Numbered from the stretch's first letter, positions 1-12,269 are shown. The stretch: DNA of 64,000 bases from Epiperipatus broadwayi (GCA_028023455.1 JAQFVV010006293.1:3359844-3423843); one strand, 5' to 3'. Numbers and translations: made by a program. The notes: generated by a model not told the origin, from the letters alone.

Positions 1-368
1 AATAAATTTATGCTACTAATTTTGAATAATAATTAATTATAATTGCTGACATAATCTACCTAAGCTATTTCTCCAACAGAACTTATATAATCAATCTTAT
101 TATTGTAATTATATATATATTAAATTAGGACAATTCTCATTAAATATTACAAAATAAAAATGTCAATAGAAATTAAGAAGCTGGTAACGGAAATTTAAAA
201 AAAATGTAATATGCTATCTGAAAATGATAACATAATGATATATTTTTATCTAGATCAATGATTAAGAACATTTAAAAAGTTAATATAGGTAAATAAATAA
301 ATAAATTTCATGTTAGAAGAAAATTTAAAAAACAAAAACAAATTGTAGAATAAATATTTCATTTTTGG
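1..368. other. AT-rich sequence without recognisable features
   Basis: No open frame, RNA gene or repeat that I can name. The sequence is strongly AT-rich with short homopolymer runs. Confidence 0.5.
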
Positions 369-409
369 ATGGTATTAATTTATAACCCTACTTTCGTGGT
401 ATCACAATT

Positions 410-790
<381 letters not shown>

Positions 791-799
791 GAAGGAAAA

Positions 800-1395
800 C
801 TTAAATGAACTACAATACTTTGATCACTATATAGAACTTTTCTTTGTCATCTTGAAATTACACAAGAATAATTTTATAATTTTATCATTAGAATGCAATA
901 ACTTTTGATTCAAAAATAATTTCTATATTAGCTGTATAATTAGGAGTACAGAACGTCAAAGCTAAGAGCTTCAATAAACTATAAGGATTTATGTGCTCAT
1001 TATACATATATATGAAAAGACTCATAAATTTTTGTAACTAGGCTATTGAATTCTAGTTAATTTGTCACTTAATATCAGTCTTAGTAAAAATTTAGTTTTA
1101 ATAGTTTTTATTTTTTTAAAACATTTAAACTTCAAATTTGACAAGTCTTCCTTGCTATTATTTAAAAATGTTTGACAATATAACATTGTGCTTTGCAGAC
1201 TTTTCTTGAAAATAAATAGAATTATTCCAATCATAGGATGATTCACTAAAAAATGTTATTTATGACAATTAAATAAAAAATTGCATGAAACTTTTTATGA
1301 AGCATGATTATAATATTTTGTTCTAAATCCAACAATTATTAACAATACTTTCAGTATAACTTTAAATTTGAGTTTATCTGTATCTAAATATTTTT
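800..1395. other. Unassigned AT-rich spacer
   Basis: Nothing recognisable between the microsatellite and the start of LINE homology near 1400. The minus-strand frame at 1043-1246 shows no domain. Confidence 0.4.
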
Positions 1396-1399
1396 ATTC

Positions 1400-2800
1400 T
1401 AATGCCATTTGAGGATTACCTTTGCTGGTTATCTGAAATTGTAGATCACTTTCAAATAAATGAAGACTGCATATATTGGATGAAAAAGAGAGGATTAATT
1501 TAAGAATGGATATGTTCTTTTTACAAAGGCACAAATACTAAAAATAATACAGGATTTGTTATAAATAAAGAATATAAAAACAACATTGTGGAAATTGATA
1601 ATTTAACAAACAAAGTAGCAAAATTATTAATTAACTTGGTGAATGATGCCATATGCACATAGTTCAAGTTAATGCCTCAACATGTTTCCACCGTGATTAA
1701 AAAGTAACGGTTTTTTAATATGGATGTATAGAATGCTTTTGATCAGACTATGTAATATTTTAAAATTGTTTATGGGGGATTTTAACGATAGAATTGGAAA
1801 ATTATTTAAGATGAAAGTATGAGGATAAAGTTTGTTGTGGGGATCCTAGAATTATGAAATTTTCTGATAAAAACAACTTTGGTATGAATTCTTTTCTGAT
1901 AGAAATCAAAAGTAGAATTCGTCCTGGAAATAATCAAATAAACTATATAATAATAAAAAGCAAACAAAAAAAAAATAGGCTACTATTTTAATAATAAAAA
2001 TAACCTAAAGATAGTTTTTAGATATATAATTATATTGATTCCATCTTTGAATTCAAAGTCCTCGTAAAAATAAAAACTAAAAACTGATTTAGAATGGGAA
2101 TAAAATACAGTTACTACAGGTAACTATTAATTAATCAACTTTATATTAGACTGCATTACAATAAATTGCTGTTTTGTTTATTTTTTAAAATTCCAAATAT
2201 TTTAGATAAAAAGATGAGGTATATAAAAACATCTATTAAGAATCTTTAAAAAATGATAAATTTAATATAAATATGTTAAAAAAAGCAAAGTTAACACAAT
2301 TGTGTGACTGATTAATACACATAAAAATGATTTTAAGAATTCAGTAGGGGTATTGATATTTAAGGAAATTGAAAAAGAAGTTATAAGAAAATATAGACTT
2401 AACCATTTTCAGTTTTATATAAGAATCTTTGCTAAGATCATTATAGTCATTATAACAGAACTGTGGATTCAAACCAATTAAAATAATATACTGTATATAA
2501 AAGTGATTTAGCACAGTAGATTATATCTAACTGTTAAAAAAAGTTATAGAAAAGATCAGTTAATATGTATTGCAACCTTAATTTGGATTTACAAATTATG
2601 AAAAGGCATTAGATTTTACAAGATATTTGATAGTGTTTAAAATTATAGAATATTTAGACCCAGCATATGATCAACTTCTGAAGAATATTTATCAGAATTC
2701 AATGACAGTACTTAAACTACTTAGGAATATTAAAAAAATTAAAATTATTAAAGATATATGTCAGAGTGATTGTGTATTTCCAAAATGTTTTCAGCAATTT
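1400..2800 (+). mobile_element. RTE-like LINE, plus strand, 5' part (APE endonuclease to mid RT), decayed
   Basis: Broken reading frames resemble the minus-strand LINE at 2800-5905 in the same order. Around 1555-1680 an endonuclease-like block reads TGFVINKEYKNNIVEI, the counterpart of GFIINKKLKNNIVV in the other copy. Near 1765 a block reads LFMGDFNDRIGK, matching the MGDFN segment of APE-type LINE endonucleases. From about 2627 to 2800 an RT block (about 55 residues, with LLKNIYQNS and a degraded GVRQGD-SPK motif) aligns with the RT of the other copy. Many stops and frameshifts make it a pseudogene. The RT is interrupted just after the region equivalent to SPKLF. RTE clade is inferred from the endonuclease style and the C-terminus of related copies. 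Confidence 0.75.
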
Positions 2801-3555
2801 TTATCATTTCATCAAACATTATCAATCCATTACAGGATGTAGGCCTCTTAAAGTTCAATCCATTTTCTCTGATCTCTAACCTCTCTTCTCAATATCACCC
2901 CTGAACACTTTCTTATTTCATCATCCATCTCACATATGGTATCTTACTGGGTCTTTTAAATCTCTTGGATCCAAGATTTCAATTATCCATCTATTATGAT
3001 CTCTTCTAGCAATATATCGAGCCCAATTCCACTTCAGTCTTTAAATTTTTCAACAATATCAGTAAAATATATTTGTTCTCTTATCCATGTATTACATTTT
3101 TATCTTTTCTTGTTACTCTTAACATACACCTCTCAATATTTCTTTGAGTGGTCTGAAGTCTCTGTATTGCTCATCTATTAAATATCCAAGTCTCAGATCT
3201 ATAAGAAAGAACTGGTAAAACACATTTATTAAAATCTTCCTTTTCAAACTCATAGGTATATTACCCTTTAATATTAAGTTATTTCTACCAAAAGCACTCC
3301 TACAAAGTTTAATTCTATGATTATTTTCATCCACTATGTTTCAATTCATAGTAATAATCTGACCAATGTATTTGTAGTTGTAACTGCATTGAACATTACT
3401 TTAGTCTTTTTAACATTTACCTTTAGTTCTACTTTCTTACCTTTATCTGATAACTCTTGCAACATTTCCTGAAGTGCTGAAGCATTATTTGCAAAAATAA
3501 TTACATCATCGCAAAATCTAAATGACTTAAATAATCTCCATTTACTTTTACTCTA

Positions 3556-3828
3556 TTAGCTTCCTATTTTAATCCACAAAATACTTTGCAGCACTGCTGT
3601 AAAAAATTTCAGAGATATGGAGTCGCCCTGTCTTACACCCTTCTCACTGTTGACTTTTCTAGTATCATTATGTAATCTAATTGTTATTGTTGCATTTTTA
3701 TAAATATTTTTCAGAATATGACAATACCCTGGGTCTATACTATTATGATCCAATACTTTAATCACTGAAGAAATGCTTATAGAATCAAATGTCATTTCAT
3801 AATCTACAAATCCAAAGCATAATGGCAA
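3556..3828 (-). pseudogene. LINE reverse transcriptase palm fragment
   Basis: This 90-residue open stretch covers the RT palm. FVDYEMTFDSI matches motif A (usually F-D-F/Y-x-K-A-F-D, with the catalytic Asp on the first D), and GVRQGDSIS with SLKFFTAVL matches the GxxQG motif B. It is the best-preserved piece of the minus-strand RTE-like element. Frames break on both sides, so no active protein is expected. Confidence 0.8.
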
Positions 3829-4088
3829 CTCATATTCATTGACTCTTTATATAACTTCTACAAATACTTGGACATGGTCTACTATACTAAAACGATGTTT
3901 AAATCCAGTTTGTTCTTTTAGTTGGTTGAAATTCAAAGCTCTCTGTAGATGAGTTGTAATTATCTTGTTAAACTTTTTGCATAAAACTGATAAAAGACTG
4001 ATATGTCTGTAATTTCTAATATTTTCATTAACTTTTTTTAAATATTAATATTAATACTACATTTTTCCAATAATCTGGTACATCTTTA

Positions 4089-4513
4089 TCATTTAGACAT
4101 TTGGTGTATAACTTTGCCAAAAAAAATTTCTATTTCTTCACCTGCTTGTTTTAATATATCAATTATAATTCCATCATTACCTGCAGTTTTTCCTTTCTTC
4201 ATTAATTTAATTGCATGTCTCAGTTCTTCATTTAAAATCCTGGAAAATTCAGAAGATATAATAGATATAGGAGGTATCTGTTCTTTATTAATATATAATT
4301 CTTGATAGAATCCTTCTACCCATTTCATGATGCCATCTCTCTTTTTAGTAATAGTTTCATCTTTTTTCTTATTGCAGATTTCTTTGCTAGTTCATAATTA
4401 TACTTTCTTACACTATTATCAACTCTTTTTCCCACTATTTTATAAAATTTAAAATATTCAATCCTTCTTAATGTATCATTTTTATATATGCTCATATTCC
4501 TTCTTTTCTTCAT
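4089..4513 (-). pseudogene. LINE linker and RT fingers fragment
   Basis: Two successive minus-strand frames (4513-4325 and 4328-4089) overlap by a few bases and read in element order. The first is a basic linker. The second ends in the RT entry motif AIKLMKKGKTAGNDGI followed by DILKQAGEE, which corresponds to the conserved K-x-G-K-A-P-G-x-D-G-I block of non-LTR RTs, with Pro replaced by Ala. A single frameshift near 4325 separates them. Confidence 0.75.
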
Positions 4514-5904
4514 AAATTCTCATCTCACTAAAAATTTTATTGGTAAATTACTGCTTTTTTCTAGCAGCTATCTTTGGTGCAGTTTTAAAAGTGTATCAGA
4601 TATTTTGCTATTAATTTCATTCAAATCTGAATCATGTTTAAAATCTACTAATACTTGAAAATAATTTGCAAGTTTTAATTTAAATTCATTAAAATGTTTC
4701 TGAAGATAAGGAATATCAACTATAAATATTATTTTTTTTTAAAATAATTTTTGTCTCTCTAGTTTTGCATTAACATGTATTTTACAACTTACTAATCGAT
4801 GATCACTTCATGTATTGGATTTATTAAGGACATTACAGTCTTGAAATATATATTTTCAGTTAATCAAAATATAATCCAATTCTGCTGTATCTTTATTTGA
4901 ATGTTTCCATGTTCATTTTCTTTTAACATTTTTCTCAAAAAAAGAATTCATAATATAAAGTTTTTTTTTTCTGCAAATGCATAAGTCTATGTCCTCTCTC
5001 ATTTCTATTACCATATCCAAATTTACCTACAGCACTTCTATCTTTTATTCATTTACCAATTCTAGCATTAAAGTAACACATAAAAATTTTAAAATGTTAT
5101 TTACTATGATCAAAAGCCTTTTGTACATCCATATAAAAATCTTTTACTACTTCATCACATAAGAATTTGTTGGGTATAAACGTGAATTATCTGCATTTGG
5201 TATCCATTATTAAGTTGAATAATTAATCTTGCCACTCTGTCCGATATACCACCATTCACCACAATGTTATTCTTCAACTTTTTATTTATAATGAATCCTA
5301 CTTCACTTGTACTTCCAATATTTGTGCCTTTGTAGTAGAGTACATGTCCACTTTATAAATCAATTATCTCTGCATCTTTTCTTCTAACTTCACAAAGTCT
5401 AACAATGTTCCATTTGATATGAGACACCTCTTCCAATTATTGCAATCTTCCTTCACTTGAAAGTAATCTGCAGTTGAAAATACCTAAATAAAAAATCATC
5501 TCAAATGCTAGCCTGGGTCCACAATCAGGGGATTCTTATCATCCATCACCTTTAGTCATTAGTTTCTGCTTTGGTTGGTGATTTTACAACCTACTGGGAA
5601 TAAAGGCCATGATGTATTTTTATCTATCATGATTGTATACATCTATTAGAAAAAAATTTCATTGATACACATTCATTCTGCCTTATCAGGCAACTGAAAA
5701 GAATGACTATGGTGGTTTTGATCTTAAACTCAGAGGCAAAAAGCCATTAAACTCACCATGCTGGCTAATGTGTCTGGGTAAGAATAACATATACATATAT
5801 AGTAATAACTGCTGCAATGATAAGAACATATGGAGTGGACAGTAGGAATTTGCCCTGCACAGTTCCTTTAAGGGCTCCAAGAGGAATCAAAGATTCTCTT
5901 TCTC

Positions 5905-6860
5905 AGTTAACAGCAAACCCCTTTACTGCCACAGTTTTGCAAGTAGTATTTCATAAATTAAAATGGAACACTAAGGAAATATAAACAAATGGGAAGTTTA
6001 AGACTTCTATATTTTGCAGATCATGTGGCTGAATTCACAAATAATAGGTCATTGCTTCAAATACTGTTATAAGAGCTATCAAATAAAAGCAAGAAAATAG
6101 GATTAAAGATAAATGCTAAGAAAACATATGTAATATTTAATAACTTTTAAAAAAATGATAGTAATAAATTAGAAGTTAATAATTATAAATATTTTTATCA
6201 GCTTATTGATGCAAAGGTAAGCATAGTGGATGAAATTAATTATAGAATTAATCTATGATGGAGAACTTTAGGTAGAAATAATATTAAAAGAAATTATGCA
6301 AATGTCAAATTTTTTTAATTTTTTTATAAATGTGATTAATTAGTATTTTTTATGGATCTGATCTTGAATAATACATAGACCTTATAATTACTACCATAAT
6401 TTTTCAGTCATCATCATCCTACTGCAGAATAAAAGTTTATCCAAATCTTAGCTTGTTTCTTTTACATGCATGATTTTCATTTCTTATTTACAATGTACAT
6501 CTCCATACTTTGCACACATTGGAGAAAAAGCAAACAAGTACCAGTAAATATCATTAAAAAATTTAAGATAATAAAATGGAGTTAATATCATCATTAGAAA
6601 AAAGTCACAATTGATGGACAACTGAAGTTTAAACTTAAATATAAAAGATTGTAATAGGTCTAAAAAAGATGCCACCTGTGATATGGATGGATGAAAAAGT
6701 TTGCTGTAGTGATATGGAAAAGAGAAGCCATGAATAAAAGAAAGTGAATTACATTTGGATAAACTTACATCCTGCAATAAATAGATGAATAATGATATGT
6801 GTAATACAAGTACTGTCACCTTATTCAAAGAGGAAGAAAAACAACCATTTTGAATCATTA
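5905..6860 (+). mobile_element. RTE-like LINE, plus strand, 3' part (RT palm to C-terminus), decayed
   Basis: Translation restarts with FTATVLQVVFHKLKWN near 5925, which is what should follow the SPKLF point where the plus-strand copy stops near 2800. Then come INGK, a degraded FADD block (FADHVAEFTNNRSLLQ, second catalytic Asp lost), GLKINAKKTYVMFNN near 6105, an INYRIN-W-TLGRN stretch near 6240, and a C-terminal block near 6658-6785 (RPPVIWMDE). The simplest reading is that 1400-2800 and 5905-6860 are one LINE cut by the minus-strand LINE. A separate truncated copy is the alternative. Confidence 0.7.
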
Positions 6861-6869
6861 AATAATAAT

Positions 6870-7300
6870 GATTTTAAACTTGGGTTTCTTTAGATTAAAT
6901 AATGGAAAATATATGATTTTATATAGTGAACTTTGCAAAAACACAAAACCTAAGTTAATTGATGTTATGAAATTTACAAAAACTAAATTAATAAAACTTT
7001 ATTTAAATTGTTATTGTACTAATCATTTTTGTTCCTAAGGTTTTTTTAATTCTAGTCTCATAAAGATAATTTTTTTTAAAGTGTATTTTTGATTTTACAA
7101 AAGGTATTGTTGACAAAATTTCAAAAAATTTTGAAAATTTATTAAACATTGTATTAATTTTGGTCAATTTTCAGTTTTAATTTGTTTTGCTGATAAAAGC
7201 AATAAATAATATCATTTATAACAGCAAAATAAGAGAAGTCCTCACAGCAGGCCAATACAAAAAGTATCAAACAATCCTATACCAGCTACAGAAACAAAGT
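6870..7300. other. Unassigned AT-rich spacer
   Basis: Runs of A and T and no recognisable coding block. It separates the LINE 3' end from the first Penelope-like similarity. Confidence 0.4.
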
Positions 7301-7349
7301 TACATATCTCATTCAAAAAGTATTACTAGTATTCATTGATTCTGGAAAA

Positions 7350-8000
7350 AAAATAAATTAACTTGATTCAGCAAAGTTATACTATGGACTATCTAAATCC
7401 CATGAGAATCATGTTTTATTAAAATCTATTGTTAGTTCTAGATATTTACCATGTCAAAGTTTGTCAAGACTTTTTAAGTTTCTTAGTTCTTTGTCATTTA
7501 AAGCACAGTCTATTGACTGAGATTCTAAACATTTTGTGAAGTTAACCAAGAACATGAAAATATCTTAGTGAGCTTTGGTAGGGAAGTTTAATTTATAAGT
7601 GTATATGGTAATGAAACATTTTTTTATTGAAGAAAAAGATTAAATGAGTATTCTTGCTTACAAAGTAGAGCAATTCTTTCTACTTTTAGTAGAATAGAAC
7701 TTGTAACATTCTGCATGATAACATATTTTTAATACAACATAGAATATTTTTAACAAAATAAATATATGACTGTAGATTCAGCAATACCATCCCTGATTAA
7801 AAACAGTTAAATGGAAGAACTAAAAATACAGCTATAAACACAACATCACCAACAAATGTCTTGCTTTGCTGTGGAAATGACACATTTATTGTGTGTCCAC
7901 ATGGATGAAACACTTTATAATCATTCTGGACACACATCAGAAATATCTGTAATTCAAGATAATTTGTAATAAAAGCTAAAGACAAATAAGCTGGTTTAGT
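7350..8000 (+). mobile_element. Penelope-like element RT remnant (old copy)
   Basis: Broken frames show PLE reverse transcriptase landmarks in order. Near 7375-7480 there is AKLYYGLSKSHENHV followed by IVSSRYLP, corresponding to the PLE hallmark R-L-Y-G-L-P-K-I-H-K and R-P-I-V-S-S. Near 7555-7615 FVKLTKNM and ILVSFGREV correspond to motif A (VSFDVVSLF), with the catalytic Asp changed to Gly. Near 7873-7912 GNDTFIVCPHG corresponds to Y-V-D-D-T-F with the first motif C residues lost. Frameshifts and stops make it inactive. It runs into the younger PLE copy starting near 7980. Confidence 0.75.
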
Positions 8001-8399
8001 AATGATATTAATAAAATAGAGAATATAAAGTTTACGGTTCAGAAGGAAGAGAATAATGAAATTACATATCTGGACATAATGTTTCAAAAGAAACTGATAG
8101 ATAAAAAATGGTGTACTCAGACAGGTATTTATAAGAAGAATAATATTGATAAGAAAATAAGTTGGTTTTCCAACATTGATAGGAAATATAAAATTAGTTG
8201 TATTTATTCAAGAATATACAGGGATGCAATGTATTTTTCAAGGAAAGGAGACTATAATAAACAAAAAGATTTAATAATAAATGAATTAAAAATGAGTGGT
8301 TTCCCTGTATATATAATTAAAAAAAGTATTGGAAAAATAGAGTATAAGATAAATAAAAATGAAAAGAGTGAAGGAAAAAAGAAAGGTAAAAATAGATAA
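7980..8399 (+). pseudogene. PLE reverse transcriptase C-terminal part (thumb/linker)
   Basis: The frame is open from 7980, just after a stop, to 8399 (about 139 codons); the first ATG at 8079 lies inside the domain, so the true start is upstream or lost. It reads NDINKIENIKFTVQ, then ENNEITYLDIMF, the equivalent of the I-x-F-L-D segment after motif C in PLE RTs, then KISWFSN-type residues, SRIYRDAMYFS and IINELKMSGFP, matching the K-R-A-I and L-x-x-N-G-Y-P pattern of the PLE RT tail. It is much less decayed than the other PLE traces here. A frameshift and stops between 8400 and 8520 separate it from the GIY-YIG frame. Confidence 0.8.
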
Positions 8400-8523
8400 A
8401 TAGGAATAAAAACTAATAATATCATAGTGAATAAGTTTAACAAAATTATAAAGAAGATTAATAAAAGATACAAAAAAATAATTACTACAAAAATAGTTAA
8501 TAAAAAAAGAGAAAACATTCAAT

Positions 8524-8868
8524 TTGATAGATAACAGACACATAGGATATAATAAAGATAATAAAGAAATGATTAATGGTGTATATGTGATAAAATGCAA
8601 ACAATGTGTAGATAGTGGGATTTATAACAAATATATGGGAGAAACAAAAAATTCTATAAAAGCAAGATTAAAACGACATATGGCAGATAATAAATCACCG
8701 ATATATATACATATGAAAGAAACAGAACACAAATTTACACAAAGTTCAATAAAATTGAGGTTACATACAGAAAGTATTAAAGAAAGAAAAATAAAAGAAG
8801 CTATATTAATAAGAAAGATAAAACCAAAATTTAATAGAGATTCTGGGATTAGGATGAGACTGGTATAA
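8524..8868 (+). pseudogene. PLE GIY-YIG endonuclease domain
   Basis: The 114-codon frame (opening at a TTG, so only part of a longer polyprotein) contains GVYVIKC-KQC, the GIY strand with a Cys pair typical of PLE endonucleases. YMGET follows as the YIG strand, then ARLKRH with the catalytic Arg, and EAILIRKIKPKFNRDSG with the catalytic Glu and the N-R-D/E-x-G tail that ends most PLE proteins. In PLEs this domain nicks target DNA to prime reverse transcription. The preceding segment 8425-8518 (NKFNKIIKKINKRYKK) is the linker in another frame. The domain itself has no stop and keeps its key residues. Confidence 0.88.
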
Positions 8869-9027
8869 ATATAGTTATTAAATAAGATATATAGAGGTAA
8901 ATATATAAAGAGATAATTGTTTATAAAGGAGTTGTGGATGATAAAAAATGGTTAAGTTAAATAGTATAAATGTAGGTATACTTATAGATATTACATAATA
9001 AAAAATAATAAATAAACATAGCATAAT

Positions 9028-9240
9028 ATTTACATATAAAGCAGTATAATAAAAATTTATGAGAATTATATAATAATAATAAAAGTTGAAGTGTATAAAA
9101 TAAAATATATATGTAAATAAAGTTGTAGGGAATATATAAAAACATATAAGGCAGTATAATATAAATTTATGAGAATTATATAATAATAATAAAAGTTAAA
9201 GTGTATAAAATAAAAAAATATATAAATAAAGAGTTGTAGA
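9028..9240. repeat. Tandem duplication, ~115 bp x 2
   Basis: Two copies share the segments CAGTATAAT, TTTATGAGAATTATATAA, TAATAAAAGTT and AAGTGTATAAAATAAAA in the same order, and GTTGTAG near the end. A third shorter echo of the GTTGT segment lies near 8930. Confidence 0.8.
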
Positions 9241-9640
9241 GGATATGTATATTTGGTTTAAATAATATGTAATAGAGGGAGCTAGGGTATAAGATAATTT
9301 TTTGAAAAAAAAAAGTTTTTCTTAAGAGAATAAAATAAACTGTGTAAGTTCAAAGATTATAATGTTTATAGGTTTTAGATATTAAGAAATAATAATAAAT
9401 ATAAAATATTATTTTTAACAGAAGAATTAGTAAGGAAATAATAGATATTATATAATTTAAACTTAAAAGAATATTAATTAATAACCATAAAGTTTAGATT
9501 TCTGAAGAATAAAATAATTAGTAGATTGTTAATAATAATAAAATAGATAAGATATATATTTAGTTTTTTTGTATTGTTTACATTTTTATAGTGTTATTAT
9601 ATAGTTATGTATTTTATTTTATTTTGTTCATTATACCATA

Positions 9641-9670
9641 GTTCTGAAGAAAACTGCAGGTCAGTCAAAA
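9641..9670 (+). ncRNA. Hammerhead-like core in the PLE 3' tail (degraded candidate)
   Basis: CTGAAGA (9644-9650; position 7 of the core is free to vary) is followed by a 4-bp hairpin ACTG/CAGT with loop CAGGT, then C-AAAA where the core needs GAAA. Stem I is not convincing. It may be a decayed ribozyme in the place where PLEs are known to carry them, or a chance match. Confidence 0.3.
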
Positions 9671-9729
9671 TGTAGGTGTATGTGTATGTACAAATAAAGG
9701 GTGCACCAAATAAAGAGTTTTGCTAAAAA

Positions 9730-10280
9730 GTGTTTGAAGTGGTTTGAATAAATTGTATTTATAGGATATTACAGCAAAATAAAGAAAAGTGTGATTTTGG
9801 AGATTTTTAATGGACTTAGAACAAGAACAAAAATTTGCATTTTTAGGTGTTTTTATCATAACTACAGTTTACAGAAAGCATACATTCTGTAATTCAAAAA
9901 AATTATTTTTTCTTGATTTTATATAAAATTATATAAAAATGTTTTGAACATTTACTCAGAAAAGGTAAACTTTATATAAATTTATTTTATTTACTGCTTA
10001 GGATGCTTTTGATAATTTGTTATATTCATAGCATTTAACATTTGCATTCTTCAGGAGTCTATATAATATTACTATATGTATATAAAATGTGCTGCATCCA
10101 ATTATGACAGAAATGTAAAAAGTACTATTATACTATCATTATGGACAGTGTAAAAGGAGGTTATTGAAAAGACAATGAATTGGAAAAACAAATCCATCAC
10201 AGGATAAACTCTGAAGGAGAATGGTTAAAGTTATTGCACAGTGTGAGGAATTTTATTCTCTGCAAAACCTGTTTTTTTTT
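9730..10280. other. Unassigned AT-rich spacer
   Basis: No coding block or named repeat. The minus-strand frame at 9665-9859 shows no domain. Confidence 0.35.
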
Positions 10281-10284
10281 ATAT

Positions 10285-10775
10285 CAACAACAATGATTCC
10301 TTACATTTGTGAGTTCATTTGAATTCAGAATAAACTTGAGGCAAATCTTAGAGTGAACTCTTTTCAAGTCAATATGCAAAGTTCTATGTTTCTTCAGGGA
10401 CTTTTGCCAATTAGCATTTACAATGACAGCCTGTTGCTACTTGCACTAAACTATTATTTTTTATCTAGTCACTGTTGTTGTGACATCAAGTACAGATTAA
10501 AAAATTATCATTTTTGTGACCTCTGATTCTTCTAAAATGCATTGCAAGCAAATAATAATTTCCCTGAAGCATAATTTATTTTTTTACGTAATTGTCATAA
10601 ATCTGAGAAAAATTTTAAAATTAATTAAAACCTTCTGTTATTGATTATTTAATTAGTAATTTTTGTTATTGATTGTCACAACAAAGAAAAAACCAGTAAC
10701 TTTTATTTCTTATCTATTCAATCAGATTGGGCATGTTATCTTAATGATTCACTTAAATTTAGGTGAGATTTGAAA
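10285..10775. repeat. Diverged direct repeat, copy 1 of unknown family
   Basis: This segment aligns in the same order and orientation with 14560-15060. Shared landmarks include CAACAAT, TTTGTGAGTT-ATTT-AATTCAG-ATAA, GA-TGAACTCTTTT, TACTTG, TTTTGTGA, TTTTTGTTATTG and TTGTCACAA, and ACTTAGGTGAG-TT at the 3' end. Identity is moderate with many indels, so the duplication is old. No coding capacity is seen. Confidence 0.7.
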
Positions 10776-10779
10776 TTTT

Positions 10780-12055
10780 TGTAGAAATTATTGGTTACTG
10801 ATCTTTGTTGGCTGACTGGGTAGATTCACTACTTGAGACTTCTGATCAGCTGCAATTGCTTTTTAAACTTTGACCTTCTAATGTCTTTACTAAATAGAAG
10901 AAGCTCATCTCTTATGCTGATCATAATAACTGGTATCTGGTTTTATTCAGATATGAATAACACAAAATTTTCTGCCATATTTTGAAGTAGCTAAATTGTG
11001 AACACTAGGTTTTAGACTGAATTTGTTTTAGTTTGTGATTCCTTTAACATTTCAGCAGGTGTTTTGGTTCGGATAGTTATTAGCATTGTATGGTGTATTA
11101 ATAGGTTTTGGATAAACATACACTTCAATCATCTGATTTTATTTGCCTTTATTGATTGCTTTCTGTGTGCAATGGTGGCATCAATGTATGTTAAATATTT
11201 TTTACACAAAAGTTTATGAAATGGACAAACATGAAAGTTGTTCCATTAATGAAAGTAATGACCAGAGGAGGACCAAGGATTATGTTTAGCAAATATTTTT
11301 TTTATTCGATGTACTCAAAAAAGATATCTTGGAAAACCTCAATCACTAGAAAAGATATCAATGAAAATCAAAAATTGTTTTTCCATGGATCTGCATGGTC
11401 TATATGGGGTCTGTTCCAAGGTACATATACTTGAGGCCAAGTATTCCCTTTTGTTTTTGGAGTTTTATTTTGGTTTTGATACTTCTAGCATTGATGGACT
11501 TCTTATTTAGTGTTGAAATATAAACCAGACTACTATACATATAATATAGTTAGTGTCTTCATTTTAACCATCTCTGAGAGGTCAACAACACTTTGTTTCT
11601 AATCTCTGGGTAAACAACAACTCAAGTTCACCATGCTAAGCATCGATTTCTGATGGATAGCTTATGACTTTTGCTCAAAGGCTTTGGGTATGTTTGATGG
11701 TTTGTTATTCGATGATCTGAGTCACATCTATTCATTTATGAGTTGATGACTTGGATTATTTGCTATTGAGCCATCATTTTAAATTTATCTGATCATTACT
11801 TACAAAATCAATCATATTAACTATTGTTTCATTCCATTTTTATACTATCTTGTCAGACCGTTAACTGGATGTATCAACATAGGATACTTTTTCATCTCTA
11901 TATGTTGCCATTTAAAATCATAAGCATTCTAACAATTAAACCATGTTAGAATGCAAGATAAGACATGTTCTAGGAAGACCATTTGTAACACTGAATATAT
12001 CTGAATTACAATCTTCATAAAAAATCAATATTTATCTTTGACTAATTTATTTCAG
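10780..12055. other. Unassigned sequence
   Basis: Slightly less AT-rich than its surroundings. The 72-codon frame at 11216-11434 begins with ATG but has no recognisable domain and no flanking coding signal. No named element seen. Confidence 0.35.
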
Positions 12056-12061
12056 CTGTGG

Positions 12062-12265
12062 TCAAGGTATGAGATTAAATGTGATGGATATCATGCTCAT
12101 CTTTGCTACAAAGAGATAAAACAGTTCCAAATCCAAAGATAAATCATACATGAGCATCAAGGTATGAGACTAAAATGTTATGGGTGTCATGCTATCTTTG
12201 CTACATAAAGATAAAAACTGCTCCAACACTCACAGGAAAAGCATCATGCATGAGCAGCGACTGTA
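12062..12265. repeat. Tandem duplication, ~100 bp x 2
   Basis: Copy 1 (about 12063-12160) and copy 2 (about 12161-12260) share TCAAGGTATGAGA, TAAA-TG, TGG-T-TCATGCT, ATCTTTGCTACA, AGATAAAA and CAT-CATGAGCA in the same order. Confidence 0.85.
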
Positions 12266-12269
12266 CATT

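Larger units (their letters stand above)
2800..5905 (-). mobile_element. RTE-like LINE, minus strand, nearly full length but mutated
   Basis: Read on the minus strand from about 5905 down to about 2800. A non-coding 5' part (about 5905-5500) is followed by an APE endonuclease (about 5480-5160) with GRLQ, LCEVRRKDAEI, GHVLYYKGTN, GFIINK and IIHVYT segments. An RT start lies at 4328-4089 (AIKLMKKGKTAGNDGI, the usual LINE finger motif), the palm at 3828-3556 (FVDYEMTFDSI, LLKNIY-like, GVRQGDSISLKFFTAVL), a region near 3530-3400 equivalent to the FADD block, and a C-terminal part ending near 2830 that resembles the copy at 40160-40420. Stops and frameshifts show it is dead. It lies inside a plus-strand LINE of the same general type. 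Confidence 0.8.
8869..9725 (+). mobile_element. PLE 3' untranslated tail
   Basis: Very AT-rich, G-poor sequence follows the GIY-YIG frame. It holds a tandem pair of about 115 bp (about 9030-9145 and 9146-9240) and ends with a block near 9640-9675 resembling a degraded hammerhead core. The TGTATGTACAAATAAAGGG stretch just after it could be a polyadenylation region (AATAAA at 9693). The boundary at about 9725 is a guess. Confidence 0.5.

Noticed and set aside
6484-6858. 124-codon minus-strand frame, hydrophobic
   Set aside because: It is antisense to the C-terminus of the plus-strand LINE (5905-6860) and shows no domain of its own.
8252-8600. Two long minus-strand frames rich in Leu, Ile and Phe that look like membrane proteins
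   Set aside because: They are shadows of the Penelope-like frame on the plus strand; Lys/Asn-rich AT codons read as Leu/Phe/Ile on the other strand.
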